From Devosia sp. Root635 (GTDB lineage Bacteria > Pseudomonadota > Alphaproteobacteria > Rhizobiales > Devosiaceae): a stretch of 64,000 nt of DNA. The translations under genes and the position numbers were made by a program. The DNA is taken from NCBI RefSeq assembly GCF_001427605.1, contig NZ_LMGZ01000018.1:1-64000 (forward strand), in the 5' to 3' direction. Positions 53,273 to 62,592 of this stretch are shown piece by piece. The notes below the pieces were generated by a model, which did no database searches, was not told the DNA's origin, and was given only the letters and a program-made list of their open reading frames with translations. Every line of letters starts with the position of its first letter. Position 1 is the stretch's first letter.

Positions 53273-54832
53273 ATGTCCGCTGCCGCCGATACCAACAAAG
53301 ACCGCGTTTTCATCTTCGACACCACCCTGCGGGATGGCGAGCAATCCCCCGGCGCCACCATGACGCTGGAAGAAAAGCTGCAGGTCGCCGAAGCGCTCGA
53401 CGAGATGGGCGTCGATATCATCGAGGCCGGGTTTCCCATCGCCTCCAATGGTGACTTCGAGGCCGTCGTCGCCGTCGCCAAGCAGGTCAAGCGCTCCACC
53501 GTCGCCGGCCTCGCCCGCGCCATACCGGCCGATATCGACCGGGCAGGGGAGGCCGTGCGCCATGCAAGGCGCGGCCGCATCCATACGTTCGTTTCCACCT
53601 CGCCGATCCATCTGGCCCACCAGATGAAAAAGACCGAGGACGAGGTCATCGAGATCATCGCCCGCACCGTGGCGCAGGCGCGCAACCTGATCGACGATGT
53701 GGAATGGTCGGCGATGGACGCCACCCGCACGCCGCTGGAATTCCTCAAGCGCTGCGTCGAAACCGCCATCAAGGCCGGCGCCACCACGATCAACCTGCCC
53801 GATACGGTCGGCTATGCCGTGCCCGACGAGCATGAGAAGATGTTCCGCGATATCATCACGCAGGTCCCCGGCGCCGACAAGGCGATCTTCTCGGCCCATT
53901 GCCACAATGACCTGGGTCTGGCCGTCGCCAATTCGCTGGCCGCCGTGCGCGGCGGGGCGCGACAGGTGGAATGCACCATCAACGGGCTGGGCGAACGCGC
54001 CGGCAATGCGGCGCTCGAAGAGGTCGTCATGGCCCTGCGCACCCGCGCCGACGCCATGCCCTACCACACCGAGATCGAGACCACGCACCTGGCGCGCGCC
54101 AGCAAGGTCGTCTCGGCGGCCGCCAATTTCCCGGTGCAGTACAACAAGGCCATCGTCGGCAAGAATGCCTTCGCCCATGAAAGCGGCATCCATCAGGATG
54201 GCATGCTCAAGAATGCCGAGACCTACGAGATCATGACGCCGGCCAGTGTCGGCATCAAGGAAACCACCCTGGTCATGGGCAAGCATTCCGGCCGCGCCGC
54301 CTTCAAGGACAAGCTGCGCGAGCTGGGCTACGAGCTGGGCGACAATGCCTTCCAGGAGGCTTTCGTGCGCTTCAAGGATTTGGCCGATCGCAAGAAGCAT
54401 GTCTACGACGCCGATATTGTCGCTTTGGTCGATGACGAAGTCGGCTCGGTGGGCGACCGCATCAAGCTGGTCGATATGGAAGTCGTCTCCAAGACCGGCG
54501 GTACGCATAAATGCACCATGACCCTCTCGATTGATGGCGAGGAATCCCGCGTCACCTATGAGGGCACCGGCTCGGTGGATGCCATCTTCAACGCCATCAA
54601 GGCGAGTGTCGGTCAGGAGCCGCATCTGGTGCTCTATGCCGTGGATGGCGTTACCGGCGGCACCGACGCCCAGGCCAGCGCCCATGTGCGCCTCGAAATG
54701 AACGGCCGCATCGTCTCCGGCAACGCGGCGGAGCCCGATACGCTGGTGGCCTCGGCCCGCGCCTATCTCAACGCCTATAATCGCCTGCTGATCGAACGCG
54801 GTGCTGCGGCACAAGGCGCGATGGCGGGCTGA
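53273..54832 (+). CDS. leuA: 2-isopropylmalate synthase
   Basis: First committed step of leucine synthesis: condensation of acetyl-CoA with ketoisovalerate. 519 residues. [60 protein letters not shown] and [19 protein letters not shown] are signatures of the barrel domain, and the C-terminal 120 residues are the leucine-sensing regulatory domain ([20 protein letters not shown]). The ATG at 53273 is chosen; the frame upstream lacks homology. No leader peptide was seen in the 109 bases upstream. It uses ketoisovalerate from the IlvBH/IlvC branch. Confidence 0.97.
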   Translation: MSAAADTNKDRVFIFDTTLRDGEQSPGATMTLEEKLQVAEALDEMGVDIIEAGFPIASNGDFEAVVAVAKQVKRSTVAGLARAIPADIDRAGEAVRHARRGRIHTFVSTSPIHLAHQMKKTEDEVIEIIARTVAQARNLIDDVEWSAMDATRTPLEFLKRCVETAIKAGATTINLPDTVGYAVPDEHEKMFRDIITQVPGADKAIFSAHCHNDLGLAVANSLAAVRGGARQVECTINGLGERAGNAALEEVVMALRTRADAMPYHTEIETTHLARASKVVSAAANFPVQYNKAIVGKNAFAHESGIHQDGMLKNAETYEIMTPASVGIKETTLVMGKHSGRAAFKDKLRELGYELGDNAFQEAFVRFKDLADRKKHVYDADIVALVDDEVGSVGDRIKLVDMEVVSKTGGTHKCTMTLSIDGEESRVTYEGTGSVDAIFNAIKASVGQEPHLVLYAVDGVTGGTDAQASAHVRLEMNGRIVSGNAAEPDTLVASARAYLNAYNRLLIERGAAAQGAMAG

Positions 54833-54939
54833 CAACCGCGTCTTGCTCCCGGCCCGCGGGAGCAAGACGGCCACCACCCCTTGCAATATATCGCCGGGCC
54901 GGGCCACCATTGGCGGGCAGGCGAATTCACGGGGCCGGT

Positions 54940-55884
54940 TTGTCGATTCTTTCCGAAACCAGAGGCGTGCTGAGCGGACTGGCTGTCGTCGGGGTGGCGC
55001 TGCTGTTTGCCGTGAGCGTCAATCTGGGCGTGCCCGGCCAGGAATTGCTGAGCACGCTGCGCTTCCATATCGGGGTGGCCATGCTGCTGCTGCCGCTGGC
55101 GCTGGCGCTGACAGGGGCGCGGCTGCGGGCGCTGGTCTTGTCGGGGCTGATTGGGCTCAGCCTGGCGCAGGGTGCGACGACGATTTTCGCACAGCAGCAG
55201 CGGCGCGCGGCCCTGGAAAGCGGGGTAGCCCACGCTAGTTTCCGCATGCTCGGCTTCAACGTGCTCAACAGCAATCCGCGCGGCGCGGATGCGGCGGCCT
55301 TCGTCATCGATAGCGGAGCGGATGTGGTGGTGCTCATGGAGGCCAGGGGCGTCGGTCCAGCGGGATTGGAGGCCATTGCTGCGCACTATCCCTATCGGCT
55401 GGGCTGCGAAAGCCCGAGGGTCTGCGACCTGGCGATCTTTTCGCGGACGCCGCTGGCCGATACACAGATGCAGCGGTTGAACGGCCTGTTTCGCACCCGG
55501 CTGTTTACGGCGAAGACCATTATCGGCGGCCAGGCCGTAACCATCGTGGCGCTGCACCTGACCAAGCCCTATTTCGATAACAATGCCGAGCTGGAACTGC
55601 GGCAGGCCCGCGAGGTGATCGGCGCCATCGAGGGGCCGGTGCTGCTGGCGGGCGATTTCAATGCCGCGGCGTGGTCCAACCAGATTGCCGCGCTGGCCGA
55701 TCAACTGGGCCTGATCCCGCCGCCGGGCTATCCCGCCACCTGGCCGGTCAAGATCGCGCCGTTTGGTGTTCCCATCGACAACATGTTTACCCGCGGTCCC
55801 GCCCTGATCCGCAATATCGCCTCGACGCCCGAGGCCTTCGGCTCAAACCATCTCGGGCTGCTGGCGACTGTTGATCTGTTCTAG
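54940..55884 (+). CDS. Endonuclease/exonuclease/phosphatase-fold membrane protein
   Basis: About 314 residues. Three hydrophobic segments fill the first 90 residues, then an EEP-fold catalytic domain: FRMLGFNVLNSNPRGADAAA, DVVVLMEARGVGP with the metal-binding Glu, FDLAIFSRTPL-type CDLAIFSRTPLAD, LLAGDFNAAAWSNQI with Asp and Asn, and SNHLGLLATVDL with the catalytic His. The layout (membrane part plus EEP domain) is frequent in alphaproteobacteria; the substrate may be a nucleic acid, nucleotide or lipid headgroup. No ATG fits; TTG at 54940 or 54910 or GTG at 54967 are possible starts. Confidence 0.82.
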   Translation: MSILSETRGVLSGLAVVGVALLFAVSVNLGVPGQELLSTLRFHIGVAMLLLPLALALTGARLRALVLSGLIGLSLAQGATTIFAQQQRRAALESGVAHASFRMLGFNVLNSNPRGADAAAFVIDSGADVVVLMEARGVGPAGLEAIAAHYPYRLGCESPRVCDLAIFSRTPLADTQMQRLNGLFRTRLFTAKTIIGGQAVTIVALHLTKPYFDNNAELELRQAREVIGAIEGPVLLAGDFNAAAWSNQIAALADQLGLIPPPGYPATWPVKIAPFGVPIDNMFTRGPALIRNIASTPEAFGSNHLGLLATVDLF

Positions 55885-56987
55885 CGCGGCAGCGCCGTCA
55901 ACACTTCGCCCAGCGCCGCGTCCAGCAAGGCCCGATCGGCTTTTGTGCCGGCGCTGATGCGGATGCAGCGGTTGAGGCCCGTCACCGCCGGCTTGCGCAC
56001 GAAGATGCCGCGGCTCGCCAGCCCATCGAGGATGGCCTGTGCATGCGGCCCGTCGCGGCCGCAATCGACCGCCACGAAATTGGTCGCCGTCGGCAGGGGC
56101 GTCAGCCCGTGCCGACGCACAATAGCGGCGGTGTCCTCCAGCGCGTGCTGCACTGTCGCCACCGCCTGCGCCAGGTAGGCGCCATCGGCCAAAGCTGCGA
56201 TGCCGGCGGCCTGCGCCACATTGCTGATGCCGAAATGGTTGCGGATGCGGTTGAAGGCGGAAATGCTGCGTTCCTCGCCGAACACATAGCCGACGCGGGC
56301 GCCGGCCAGGCCGTAGGCCTTGGAAAACGTGCGCATACGCAGCAGGTTCGGCCGGCTGACGTCCAGCGGCGGCAGCGTGCCGGGCGGGGCGAATTCGCCA
56401 TAGGCCTCGTCGAGGATAATCATCGTCGTTTCGGGCACGGCGGCGATGAAGCGCTCCACCGAGGCCGCGTCCCACCAGCTTCCCATGGGGTTGTCGGGAT
56501 TGGCCAGATAGACCATGGCCGCTTTGGTCTGGCGTGCGGCGGCAGCCAGCGCATCGATATCCTCGCGGTCCCCGATATAGGGGACAGTGTGCATCTGCGC
56601 GCCGTAGCCGTGGATATGGTAGTTGAAGGTCGGGTAGCCGCCCAGCGATGTGACCACGGTGCTGCCCGGCGCCGCATAGAGCCGTACCGCCATGCCCAGG
56701 ATCGCATCCACGCCTTCGCCGGGCATCACATTGGCGAAGGGAATGCCGAGATGGGCGGCGATGGCTTCGCGCAGGTCATGGTTTTCCGGATCGCCATAGT
56801 GCCAGCTTTCATGCGCCGCTGCCGCCATGGCGGCCAGTACGGACGGCGCCGGGCCGAACGGGCTCTCATTGGCGCCGATCCGCGCCCGCAACGGCACGCC
56901 GCTGTGCCGGGCAATGGCTTCCGGCCCGACAAAGGGCACGGTCTCGTCGAGGGTGGCGGCAACGGGGGAGAGGGAAGGGCGGGGCAC
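55881..56987 (-). CDS. Histidinol-phosphate aminotransferase-like PLP enzyme
   Basis: A 368-residue class I/II fold aminotransferase of the HisC type. RIGANESPFGPAPSVLAAM, YGDPENHDLREAIAAHLG, LANPDNPMGS, ILDEAYGEFA (PLP Asp193) and RMRTFSKAYGLAGARVGY with the PLP Lys223 are visible. HisC paralogs in rhizobia may act in histidine, aromatic or other pathways, so hisC is not asserted. The stop overlaps the convergent EEP-protein gene by four bases. The N-terminus MPRPSLSPVAATLDET is not conserved. Confidence 0.88.
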   Translation of the reverse strand: MPRPSLSPVAATLDETVPFVGPEAIARHSGVPLRARIGANESPFGPAPSVLAAMAAAAHESWHYGDPENHDLREAIAAHLGIPFANVMPGEGVDAILGMAVRLYAAPGSTVVTSLGGYPTFNYHIHGYGAQMHTVPYIGDREDIDALAAAARQTKAAMVYLANPDNPMGSWWDAASVERFIAAVPETTMIILDEAYGEFAPPGTLPPLDVSRPNLLRMRTFSKAYGLAGARVGYVFGEERSISAFNRIRNHFGISNVAQAAGIAALADGAYLAQAVATVQHALEDTAAIVRRHGLTPLPTATNFVAVDCGRDGPHAQAILDGLASRGIFVRKPAVTGLNRCIRISAGTKADRALLDAALGEVLTALPR

Positions 56988-57354
56988 GGGACGACGACTC
57001 GCTGTTCTTTGATCACGTCATCCTAGACGGGCGCGCCGCCTGCCGGGAAGCGATTCAGGCGCCGGCGTGATTCTTCCGGTAGGCAATTTTTGCCCTGATT
57101 CTGCCGCTTTCCAGCGGGTTTGCCAATCCTGACGAAATTGCGGCAGGCTTTTACACAGGGCAGCCGCGGCGCCAGTCGGGCGGCGTGGCCACGGAAACAA
57201 GGCCTCTCCGGCCGGTCATGCAAACCGGTCGCTTTTGAATCAAAGGCCAGGAGTTCCGGCAAGGTTGAGGAAGGCATGCACGCGCACCCTCTGTCCCGCG
57301 TCACACCTCCCTGGCGCTCCCAAAAACAGATTCTCTATCAAGGAGCCTCGTGCC
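56988..57354. other. Gene-free stretch before a small conserved gene
   Basis: About 370 bases. No supportable gene. It contains an inverted pair CTGCCGC (57101-57107) and GCGGCAG (57140-57146), 32 bases apart, and a purine-rich AAGGAG (57340-57345) serving the gene at 57355. The promoter for that gene was not identified with confidence. Confidence 0.4.
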
Positions 57355-57561
57355 ATGCCGCCCACCTACGTTCTCGCCCGAGATCACCTGCAGCGCGCCG
57401 CGACGATCCTGCAGGGTGTGGACAGTCGCTCGCGCCAGCTGCGCTACATTATCGAACGGACCATCACCCTCATGGATGAGACGCGGCAGGAGCCGGCGTC
57501 CAGGGCCAGCAATGTCCTCGATTTCGCTGCCTTCCGTGAGAGCCGGGTCAATTTCGACTGA
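57355..57561 (+). CDS. Conserved 68-residue hypothetical protein
   Basis: MPPTYVLARDHLQRAATILQ, then VDSRSRQLRYIIERTITLMD and NVLDFAAFRESRVNFD. It is basic and helical, with no membrane or signal segment. The ribosome site AAGGAG ten bases before the ATG and the sensible composition support it. The N-V-L-D-F-A-A-F-R end resembles short C-terminal motifs seen in other small alphaproteobacterial proteins. Function unknown. Confidence 0.65.
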   Translation: MPPTYVLARDHLQRAATILQGVDSRSRQLRYIIERTITLMDETRQEPASRASNVLDFAAFRESRVNFD

Positions 57562-57720
57562 TCATTCCGACGCTGGCGGGCATCCGCCGGCGTCACCCCT
57601 CAAGCGTCTGCCTGCGTTTTTGCGCTGGCAAAACCTCCCATGTGAGGAAAGTGGCGTGGGGCGCTAGACAGGGCGGAATCCCTTTGATAGAGAGGCGCCA
57701 CTTTGGAAGCTCCGGCATTG

Positions 57721-57796
57721 GGGCGAGTAGCTCAGCTGGTAGAGCAGACGACTCTTAATCGTCGGGTCCACGGTTCGAATCCGTGCTCGCCCACCA
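57721..57796 (+). tRNA. tRNA-Lys (CTT)
   Basis: A complete cloverleaf of 76 bases with encoded CCA. The acceptor stem is GGGCGAG with CTCGCCC; the D stem GCTC/GAGC; the anticodon stem GACGA/TCGTC around loop CTCTTAA, giving anticodon CTT (reads AAG); the T arm is CACGG TTCGAAT CCGTG. No integrase or attachment repeat adjoins it. Confidence 0.98.
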
Positions 57797-57868
57797 AAGC
57801 CCCCGGTTTTCTGTCGCAATTGCCTGCCGCTTGCGGCAAACTGGTGCTTTGTGGACTGGAGGACGGCA

Positions 57869-58252
57869 ATGCGGTTCCTGCTGGTTTTGGCTTTGGGCCT
57901 CGTCGTCGTGCCGGTTGCGGCGCAGGATATGCCCCCGGCGTTCAAGAGGTGTCTGCCCTGTCATGCGATTGGCGAGGGCGCGACCAACAAACTCGGGCCG
58001 GAGCTGAATGGCGTCGTCGGCCGGCCGGCCGCTGACGCCTATGGTTATTCCTATTCGGCGGCCATGCTGGCGGCCCAGGTCGATGGCCTCGAATGGACCC
58101 GCCAGACGCTGACGCAATTCCTCAAGCGTCCCAAGCACCTTGTCGTGGGCACCAGCATGTCGTTCGCCGGCATGACGGATCGCGCCGAGATCGACGCCAT
58201 CATCGATTATCTTGCCAGTTTCGATAGCGGGGGCGGGCGCGTTGTGCCCTGA
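57869..58252 (+). CDS. c-type cytochrome (class I, c2-like)
   Basis: A 127-residue periplasmic electron carrier. The signal peptide MRFLLVLALGLVVVPVAAQ precedes heme motif CLPCH (FKRCLPCHAIGEG). NKLGPELNGVVGRPAADAYG and the TRQTLTQFLKRPKHLVVGT segment are typical of cytochrome c2/c550, and MSFAGM offers the distal Met ligand. The start is at 57869 with GGAGGACGGC upstream. The redox partner is unknown. It follows tRNA-Lys by 72 bases. Confidence 0.94.
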   Translation: MRFLLVLALGLVVVPVAAQDMPPAFKRCLPCHAIGEGATNKLGPELNGVVGRPAADAYGYSYSAAMLAAQVDGLEWTRQTLTQFLKRPKHLVVGTSMSFAGMTDRAEIDAIIDYLASFDSGGGRVVP

Positions 58253-58290
58253 AAACGTGCAATTGAGGCCTCCGGGGTTGGCGCGTTCCG

Positions 58291-58497
58291 ATGCAGTTCG
58301 AAGTTACCGCCTATAGTTATGACGCTGCGGCGCACCGACTGCATTTTACCGCCAGCGGCCTGCGTGATGGCATGCGCTTTACCGTCGCCAGCCATGTGCG
58401 CTGCCTCAAGGATCCGGTTACCCCGCAGAATGCCCATCTCGTCGCCCTGGTGGCGCTGACCGAAATCTTCAAGCGGCCGGGCGCCTCGGGGCGGTGA
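58291..58497 (+). CDS. Small hypothetical protein
   Basis: 68 residues: MQFEVTAYSYDAAAHRLHFT, then LRDGMRFTVASHVRCLKDP and AHLVALVALTEIFKRPGAS. Two strands and a C-terminal helix are likely; no signal peptide. The start context is weak (TTCCGATG), but composition is protein-like and the frame is bounded by non-coding DNA. No family recognised. Confidence 0.55.
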   Translation: MQFEVTAYSYDAAAHRLHFTASGLRDGMRFTVASHVRCLKDPVTPQNAHLVALVALTEIFKRPGASGR

Positions 58498-58638
58498 GCC
58501 TGTCACCAAGCTGTCAGAATGACGCCGAACCGGCATCGATCCTCAGACTTTCGTTTATTTTGGACGAGTTCCGCTTCCCAGCGGTCGACCGGCCCGTTAT
58601 AGGGCGGACCATTAGTTGCCCAGACGAGGATCAGTTGC

Positions 58639-59343
58639 ATGTTCGGTTTCGACCCGAGTTTCTTTAGCTCGCTTGTTCAAGTGATCCTCATTGATCTGGT
58701 TCTCGCCGGCGACAATGCCGTGGTTATCGGCCTCGCCGCAGCGGGCCTTTCCTCAGATATCCGCCGCAAGGCCATCCTCATCGGTATCATTGCCGCGACG
58801 GTGCTGCGCATCTTCTTCGCGCTCATCACCACCCAATTGCTGGCGCTCGGCGGCGGCCTGCTCATCGCCGGCGGCGTGCTGCTGCTCTATGTGTGCTGGA
58901 AGATGTTCCGCGAGCTCACCGTCTCGCAGGCCGAAGAGCACGAGGCGCAGGAAGCGCTCGAAGACAGCGACAAGAATGCTGATGGCACCGTTGCCGGCAA
59001 GGCGCCGCGCAAGACGCTGCGCCAGGCCGTCATCCAGATCATCATCGCCGACGTGTCCATGTCTCTCGATAACGTGCTGGCCGTGGCCGGCGCGGCGCAG
59101 CACCATTTCGAGGCGCTGATCATCGGCCTCGGCCTTTCGGTGGTGATGATGGGCGTTGCCGCCACCTTCATCGCCGGCCTGCTGCACAAGCATCGCTGGA
59201 TCGCCTGGGTGGGCCTGCTGATCATCCTGTTCGTGGCCGTGCGCATGGCACTCGAGGGCCTGGGTGCGTTCGTCGCCATCCCGGAAATCCCCTTCGTCTA
59301 TACGCCCCATGCCGTGGCCGGGGCCGCTGCGGCTGCCCATTAG
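58639..59343 (+). CDS. TerC family membrane protein (YjbE type)
   Basis: A 234-residue membrane protein of the TerC/Alx superfamily, linked to metal (Mn2+) export or sorting. Two inverted signature repeats are visible: VILIDLVLAGDNAVVIGLAA and IADVSMSLDNVLAVAGAAQH. Seven hydrophobic segments, with a charged loop near residues 100-128 (EEHEAQEALEDSDKNADG). The upstream 140 bases were checked for a yybP-ykoY manganese riboswitch and none was recognised. Transported substrate not known. Confidence 0.92.
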   Translation: MFGFDPSFFSSLVQVILIDLVLAGDNAVVIGLAAAGLSSDIRRKAILIGIIAATVLRIFFALITTQLLALGGGLLIAGGVLLLYVCWKMFRELTVSQAEEHEAQEALEDSDKNADGTVAGKAPRKTLRQAVIQIIIADVSMSLDNVLAVAGAAQHHFEALIIGLGLSVVMMGVAATFIAGLLHKHRWIAWVGLLIILFVAVRMALEGLGAFVAIPEIPFVYTPHAVAGAAAAAH

Positions 59344-59455
59344 CCTTTGGTAACCACGGCCCGAACTTTGCGGCATTTGCCGTGCCGCAATAGGGATTTA
59401 CTCACCTCGCAGGTCTAGTTTCCCGCTCAACTGATACGAGCGGGAAGCAATTTCG

Positions 59456-60637
59456 ATGTCCCTTATCGCTGATCGACTGGTCGAGACCGAGCCGGCCGGC
59501 CATCCGGCCGAGCGCGCGGGTCTGGCCGTGGACCGCTTGCAGACCCGCATTATCGATGGCGCGGAGTGGGACCGGACCATTGCCGGCTTCGACGAGGTCT
59601 GCCAGGAGCAGATGTACGCCTTTGCCGTTACCCGCTGGCCATCGGTCAAGCAGGAACCGATGCTGTTCCTGCTCGATGGCGAGATTGTCGGCGGCGCCCT
59701 GGTCATGGTGCAATCACTGCCGCTCGGGTTGGCGCGGATCGCGGTGTCCAAATGGGCGCCGATGCTCAAGGACGTGTCGCGCCCCGATGCCGAAGCCATT
59801 CATGCCGGCATGGTCGAGGCCATGATGGCCGAATATGCCAATGGCCGGGGCCAGATGCTGTCGGTGCTGCCGCGCGCCTCGATCAACCCGGTCAATCGCG
59901 AATATGAGCGCCTCAGGGCGCGCGGCTTCAGGCGCGGGTCCGAGCTGGGCTTTCCCAATCGCTATATCGTCAACCTGCGCCTCACCGACGAGGCGCAGCG
60001 CAAGAGCTTCCAGCAGACCTGGCGGCGCCAGCTCAACAAATCGGAAAAGGCCGGCCTCAGCTTCGAGCATGCCGGCCCGGACAGGATCGCCGATTTCGAG
60101 ACGCTCTATGCCGCGATGACCGACCGCAAGCAGTTTTCCGACCATTCGGCCTATGAAACCGTGCCTGCGCTCATGCAGATCGATGTGCCGGAACTGCGGC
60201 CCGAACTGTTCTTCGTGCGCCACGCGGGCGAACTGGTGGCCGGGGCGCTGATCTTCAAGGCCGGCGACCGGGCCGTCTATCTCTATGGCGCCACCAATGA
60301 CAAGGCGCTGCCGCTGCGCGCCGGCTATTTCATGCACTGGCACGTCATCCGCTGGCTGCGCGACAATACAACCGCCACCTGGTACGACCTCGGCGGCACT
60401 GACGGGTTTCAGGGGCTGCATCAGTTCAAGAAGGGCATGGTCGGCGAGGCCGGCGTCATCCGCCCGGTGCCGCCGGTGGCCAATTATGCCAGCCGCCCCC
60501 TGGCCCTGCTGCTGGGCACAGGGGCCTTTGCCGCACGCGATGCGCTCTATGCGCTGCGCCGGGCCGTCGACGGCTGGCGCAATCCCAGGACCAGGGCGAC
60601 CCAGACCAGGCACGCCGGCGAGGAGGCCGCCGAATGA
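59456..60637 (+). CDS. FemX/FemAB-like peptidyltransferase of the GNAT fold
   Basis: A 393-residue protein resembling lipid II:glycine glycyltransferases (FemABX family, duplicated GNAT fold), which use aminoacyl-tRNA to extend peptidoglycan stem peptides or related envelope molecules. FPNRYIVNLRLTDEAQRKSF, QTWRRQLNKSEKAGLSFEHA, FVRHAGELVAGALIFKAGDR, AVYLYGATNDKALPLRAGYF and WYDLGGTDGFQGLHQFKKGM are family-like. Alphaproteobacteria do not carry staphylococcal pentaglycine bridges, so the acceptor is probably another envelope substrate. The next gene overlaps it by four bases. Confidence 0.85.
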   Translation: MSLIADRLVETEPAGHPAERAGLAVDRLQTRIIDGAEWDRTIAGFDEVCQEQMYAFAVTRWPSVKQEPMLFLLDGEIVGGALVMVQSLPLGLARIAVSKWAPMLKDVSRPDAEAIHAGMVEAMMAEYANGRGQMLSVLPRASINPVNREYERLRARGFRRGSELGFPNRYIVNLRLTDEAQRKSFQQTWRRQLNKSEKAGLSFEHAGPDRIADFETLYAAMTDRKQFSDHSAYETVPALMQIDVPELRPELFFVRHAGELVAGALIFKAGDRAVYLYGATNDKALPLRAGYFMHWHVIRWLRDNTTATWYDLGGTDGFQGLHQFKKGMVGEAGVIRPVPPVANYASRPLALLLGTGAFAARDALYALRRAVDGWRNPRTRATQTRHAGEEAAE

Positions 60638-61959
60638 ACGTGCATCGGCGCCTGGCCTCGCAGTCGACGATCATTTTCGGCGCACGGCTGGCCGGCGCCG
60701 GGCTGATCTTCCTGGTGCAGGCGCTGATCGCCCGCATCTGGGGCGCCGATCTGCTGGGCGAATACATGATCGTCATTGCCACGGTGAACCTGGTCGCGGT
60801 GGTCATGCCGCTGGGCTTTCATACGGTCGGCACCTATTTCGCCGCCGAATACCGGGCCCGCGGCGAGCGCCGGCATTTCATTACCTTCATCACCCGTGCC
60901 TATGGCCATGTCGTGGGTGCGCTGGTGCTGTTGCTGCTGCTGGGCCAGCCGGTGCTGGGCCTGCTGGGGCAGGGGGACAGTGTCCTTGCCGACCATTTTA
61001 TCCCGGTAGCCTTACTCGCCTTCGCGACGGCCATGGTCTATGTCAACGGGGCGCTGCTGGTCGGGCTCAAGCGCCCATTTGCCGGCTTCTTCGCCGATAC
61101 CATGTTCCGCCCGATCATCGTCATCGCGGCGTTCCTCGCCACCATGAGCTTTGCCGTGCCCGCAGAGGGCTTTTCGATGATGCTGTGGATCGTGGCGGCG
61201 GGCTATGTGGTGATCGCGCTGGTGCATTTCGGCTTCGTCGTCAGCTCGCTGAACCGCATTCCCGATACCGCGCCGCGGCGCCCGTCCGAGGCGGCCCGCT
61301 GGTGGCGCTTTGCCTTGCCCTGGGTGTTAATCTCGCTGGCCACCGATTTCTTCTTCGACATCGACCTCCTGCTGCTCAGCCATGCGCTCAGCCGCGAGGA
61401 ACTGGCCGTTTTCGGCATCTGCACCCGCATCTTCTCGCTGATTTCCTTTGCCGTCGCCGCCGTCTACGCCGTCACCTTGCCCGACATGTTCGAAAGCGAG
61501 GCCAATGCCGACCGCGAGTCGTTCAAGCGCAAGGTGGGCGATGCCAATTTCGTCGCCAGCGTCATTTCTGTCGTGCTGTTCGGCGGTATCGCCGTTGCCG
61601 GCCCGTTTGCGCTGATGCTGTTCGGCCCGAGCTTTTCGGCGGGCGCCGCACCGCTGGCCGTGCTGTGCCTGGCGCTGGTGGTGCGCTCGGTTATGGGCCC
61701 GGCCTCGCTGGTGCTCTCCATCCACGACCGTCCCTATGCCAGTCTGCCCTCGGTGGGGCTGGGTGTCGTGACGCTGGTGCTGGGCAACTGGCTGCTGGTG
61801 CCCAATTTCGGGCTGATGGGCGCCGCCCTCTCGGCCATCATCGCCATTTCGATCTGGTCGGTGGGGCTGTGGTGGGTAGCCTTGCGCACCGCCAAGCTCG
61901 ACGTCTCGATCCTGCAATGGTTCCGCAGCCGCCGCGCCGCCGCGGTGGCGGCGGAATAG
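60634..61959 (+). CDS. Oligosaccharide flippase-like membrane protein (MOP superfamily)
   Basis: A 441-residue protein with about 12 hydrophobic segments, in the Wzx/PST branch of the MOP superfamily, which flips lipid-linked sugars across the inner membrane. LASQSTIIFGARLAGAGLIF, ALIARIWGADLLGEYMIVIA and LPWVLISLATDFFFDIDLLL are typical, and the duplicated half-domain is visible. The four-base overlap with the FemX-like gene implies co-translation. No polymerase or glycosyltransferase genes adjoin. Confidence 0.88.
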   Translation: MNVHRRLASQSTIIFGARLAGAGLIFLVQALIARIWGADLLGEYMIVIATVNLVAVVMPLGFHTVGTYFAAEYRARGERRHFITFITRAYGHVVGALVLLLLLGQPVLGLLGQGDSVLADHFIPVALLAFATAMVYVNGALLVGLKRPFAGFFADTMFRPIIVIAAFLATMSFAVPAEGFSMMLWIVAAGYVVIALVHFGFVVSSLNRIPDTAPRRPSEAARWWRFALPWVLISLATDFFFDIDLLLLSHALSREELAVFGICTRIFSLISFAVAAVYAVTLPDMFESEANADRESFKRKVGDANFVASVISVVLFGGIAVAGPFALMLFGPSFSAGAAPLAVLCLALVVRSVMGPASLVLSIHDRPYASLPSVGLGVVTLVLGNWLLVPNFGLMGAALSAIIAISIWSVGLWWVALRTAKLDVSILQWFRSRRAAAVAAE

Positions 61960-61960
61960 A

Positions 61961-62521
61961 TCAGGCCGCCAGGCCCAGCCGCCGCTTCAGCAGGCCCAGC
62001 CGGCCGATATTGGCGCCGCTGTCATAGTCCTCGGTCACTTTGGTATAGGGCTTCTCGATCAACAGGTAATCCTGCCCAAAAATGTGCTTTTCCAGCAGGC
62101 ACGTCTCCTTGTAGCCGTAGCGTTTGAGCAGCATGCGGGCTACGGCGTTCTCGGGCCGCACGAAGGTATAGGCCTTGTGGAAGCGGGTATTGTCCCAATG
62201 CTCGTCGAAGGCGCGCATGCCGAACATGCCCAGCTTGGTCTGGCGGTGGCTGGGGAAGACCCAGCTCCAATAGCGGAACACCGAGCCGCATTCGGGGCCC
62301 GACACCATGGCGCCGCCCGGTATGCCATCGGCGCACATGATCATGATGTGCCAGGGGTCGAGCGCCAGCAGGGTGCGCAGGAAATTCTTGTTGAGCCGGC
62401 CCATTTCGTGGGCCTTGAAGCGGTCGCTGTAATATTCGGACGTGGCAATCACATCCATCAGCTCGCGGTGGATCAGCTCGATATCGGCCGGCGTGGCGGC
62501 CCGAATGGTCATCTCGGCCAT
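61961..62521 (-). CDS. GNAT-fold protein of unknown substrate
   Basis: A 186-residue protein. MTIRAATPADIELIHRELMD and HIMIMCADGIPGGAMVSGPE match a GNAT fold start; the acetyl-CoA loop (HRQTKLGMFGMRAFDEHW) departs from the usual RGxGxG, whereas NAVARMLLKRYGYKE is the usual C-terminal motif. It is therefore a divergent acetyltransferase or an inactive relative. It converges with the flippase gene, one base between stops. Link to the FemX/flippase pair is possible but not shown. Confidence 0.78.
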   Translation of the reverse strand: MAEMTIRAATPADIELIHRELMDVIATSEYYSDRFKAHEMGRLNKNFLRTLLALDPWHIMIMCADGIPGGAMVSGPECGSVFRYWSWVFPSHRQTKLGMFGMRAFDEHWDNTRFHKAYTFVRPENAVARMLLKRYGYKETCLLEKHIFGQDYLLIEKPYTKVTEDYDSGANIGRLGLLKRRLGLAA

Positions 62522-62592
62522 GATGCGGCTCCCTCAATGCGCCGACAGTACCAAACACCGGCCCGCGCCCGAAGCATCCTAGGCCAGCGCAG

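Noticed and set aside
53153-54910. 585-codon minus-strand frame across leuA
   Set aside because: Antisense to an unmistakable leuA; no motif of its own.
57023-57304. 93-codon minus-strand frame in the 57-kb gene-free stretch
   Set aside because: Arg/Pro/Cys-rich without a ribosome site or family pattern; it overlaps the leader of the small plus-strand gene.
57721-57796. tRNA-Lys as an integration site of a mobile element
   Set aside because: No integrase gene and no direct repeat of the tRNA 3' end were seen nearby.
58500-58638. Possible yybP-ykoY manganese riboswitch before the TerC gene
   Set aside because: TerC genes often carry one, but the conserved loop sequences could not be found in this leader.
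60285-62027. 580-codon frame overlapping the FemX-like and flippase genes
   Set aside because: Out of frame with two genes that show clear families; its composition (Arg, Ala, Gly, Pro) is that of a frame-shifted reading.
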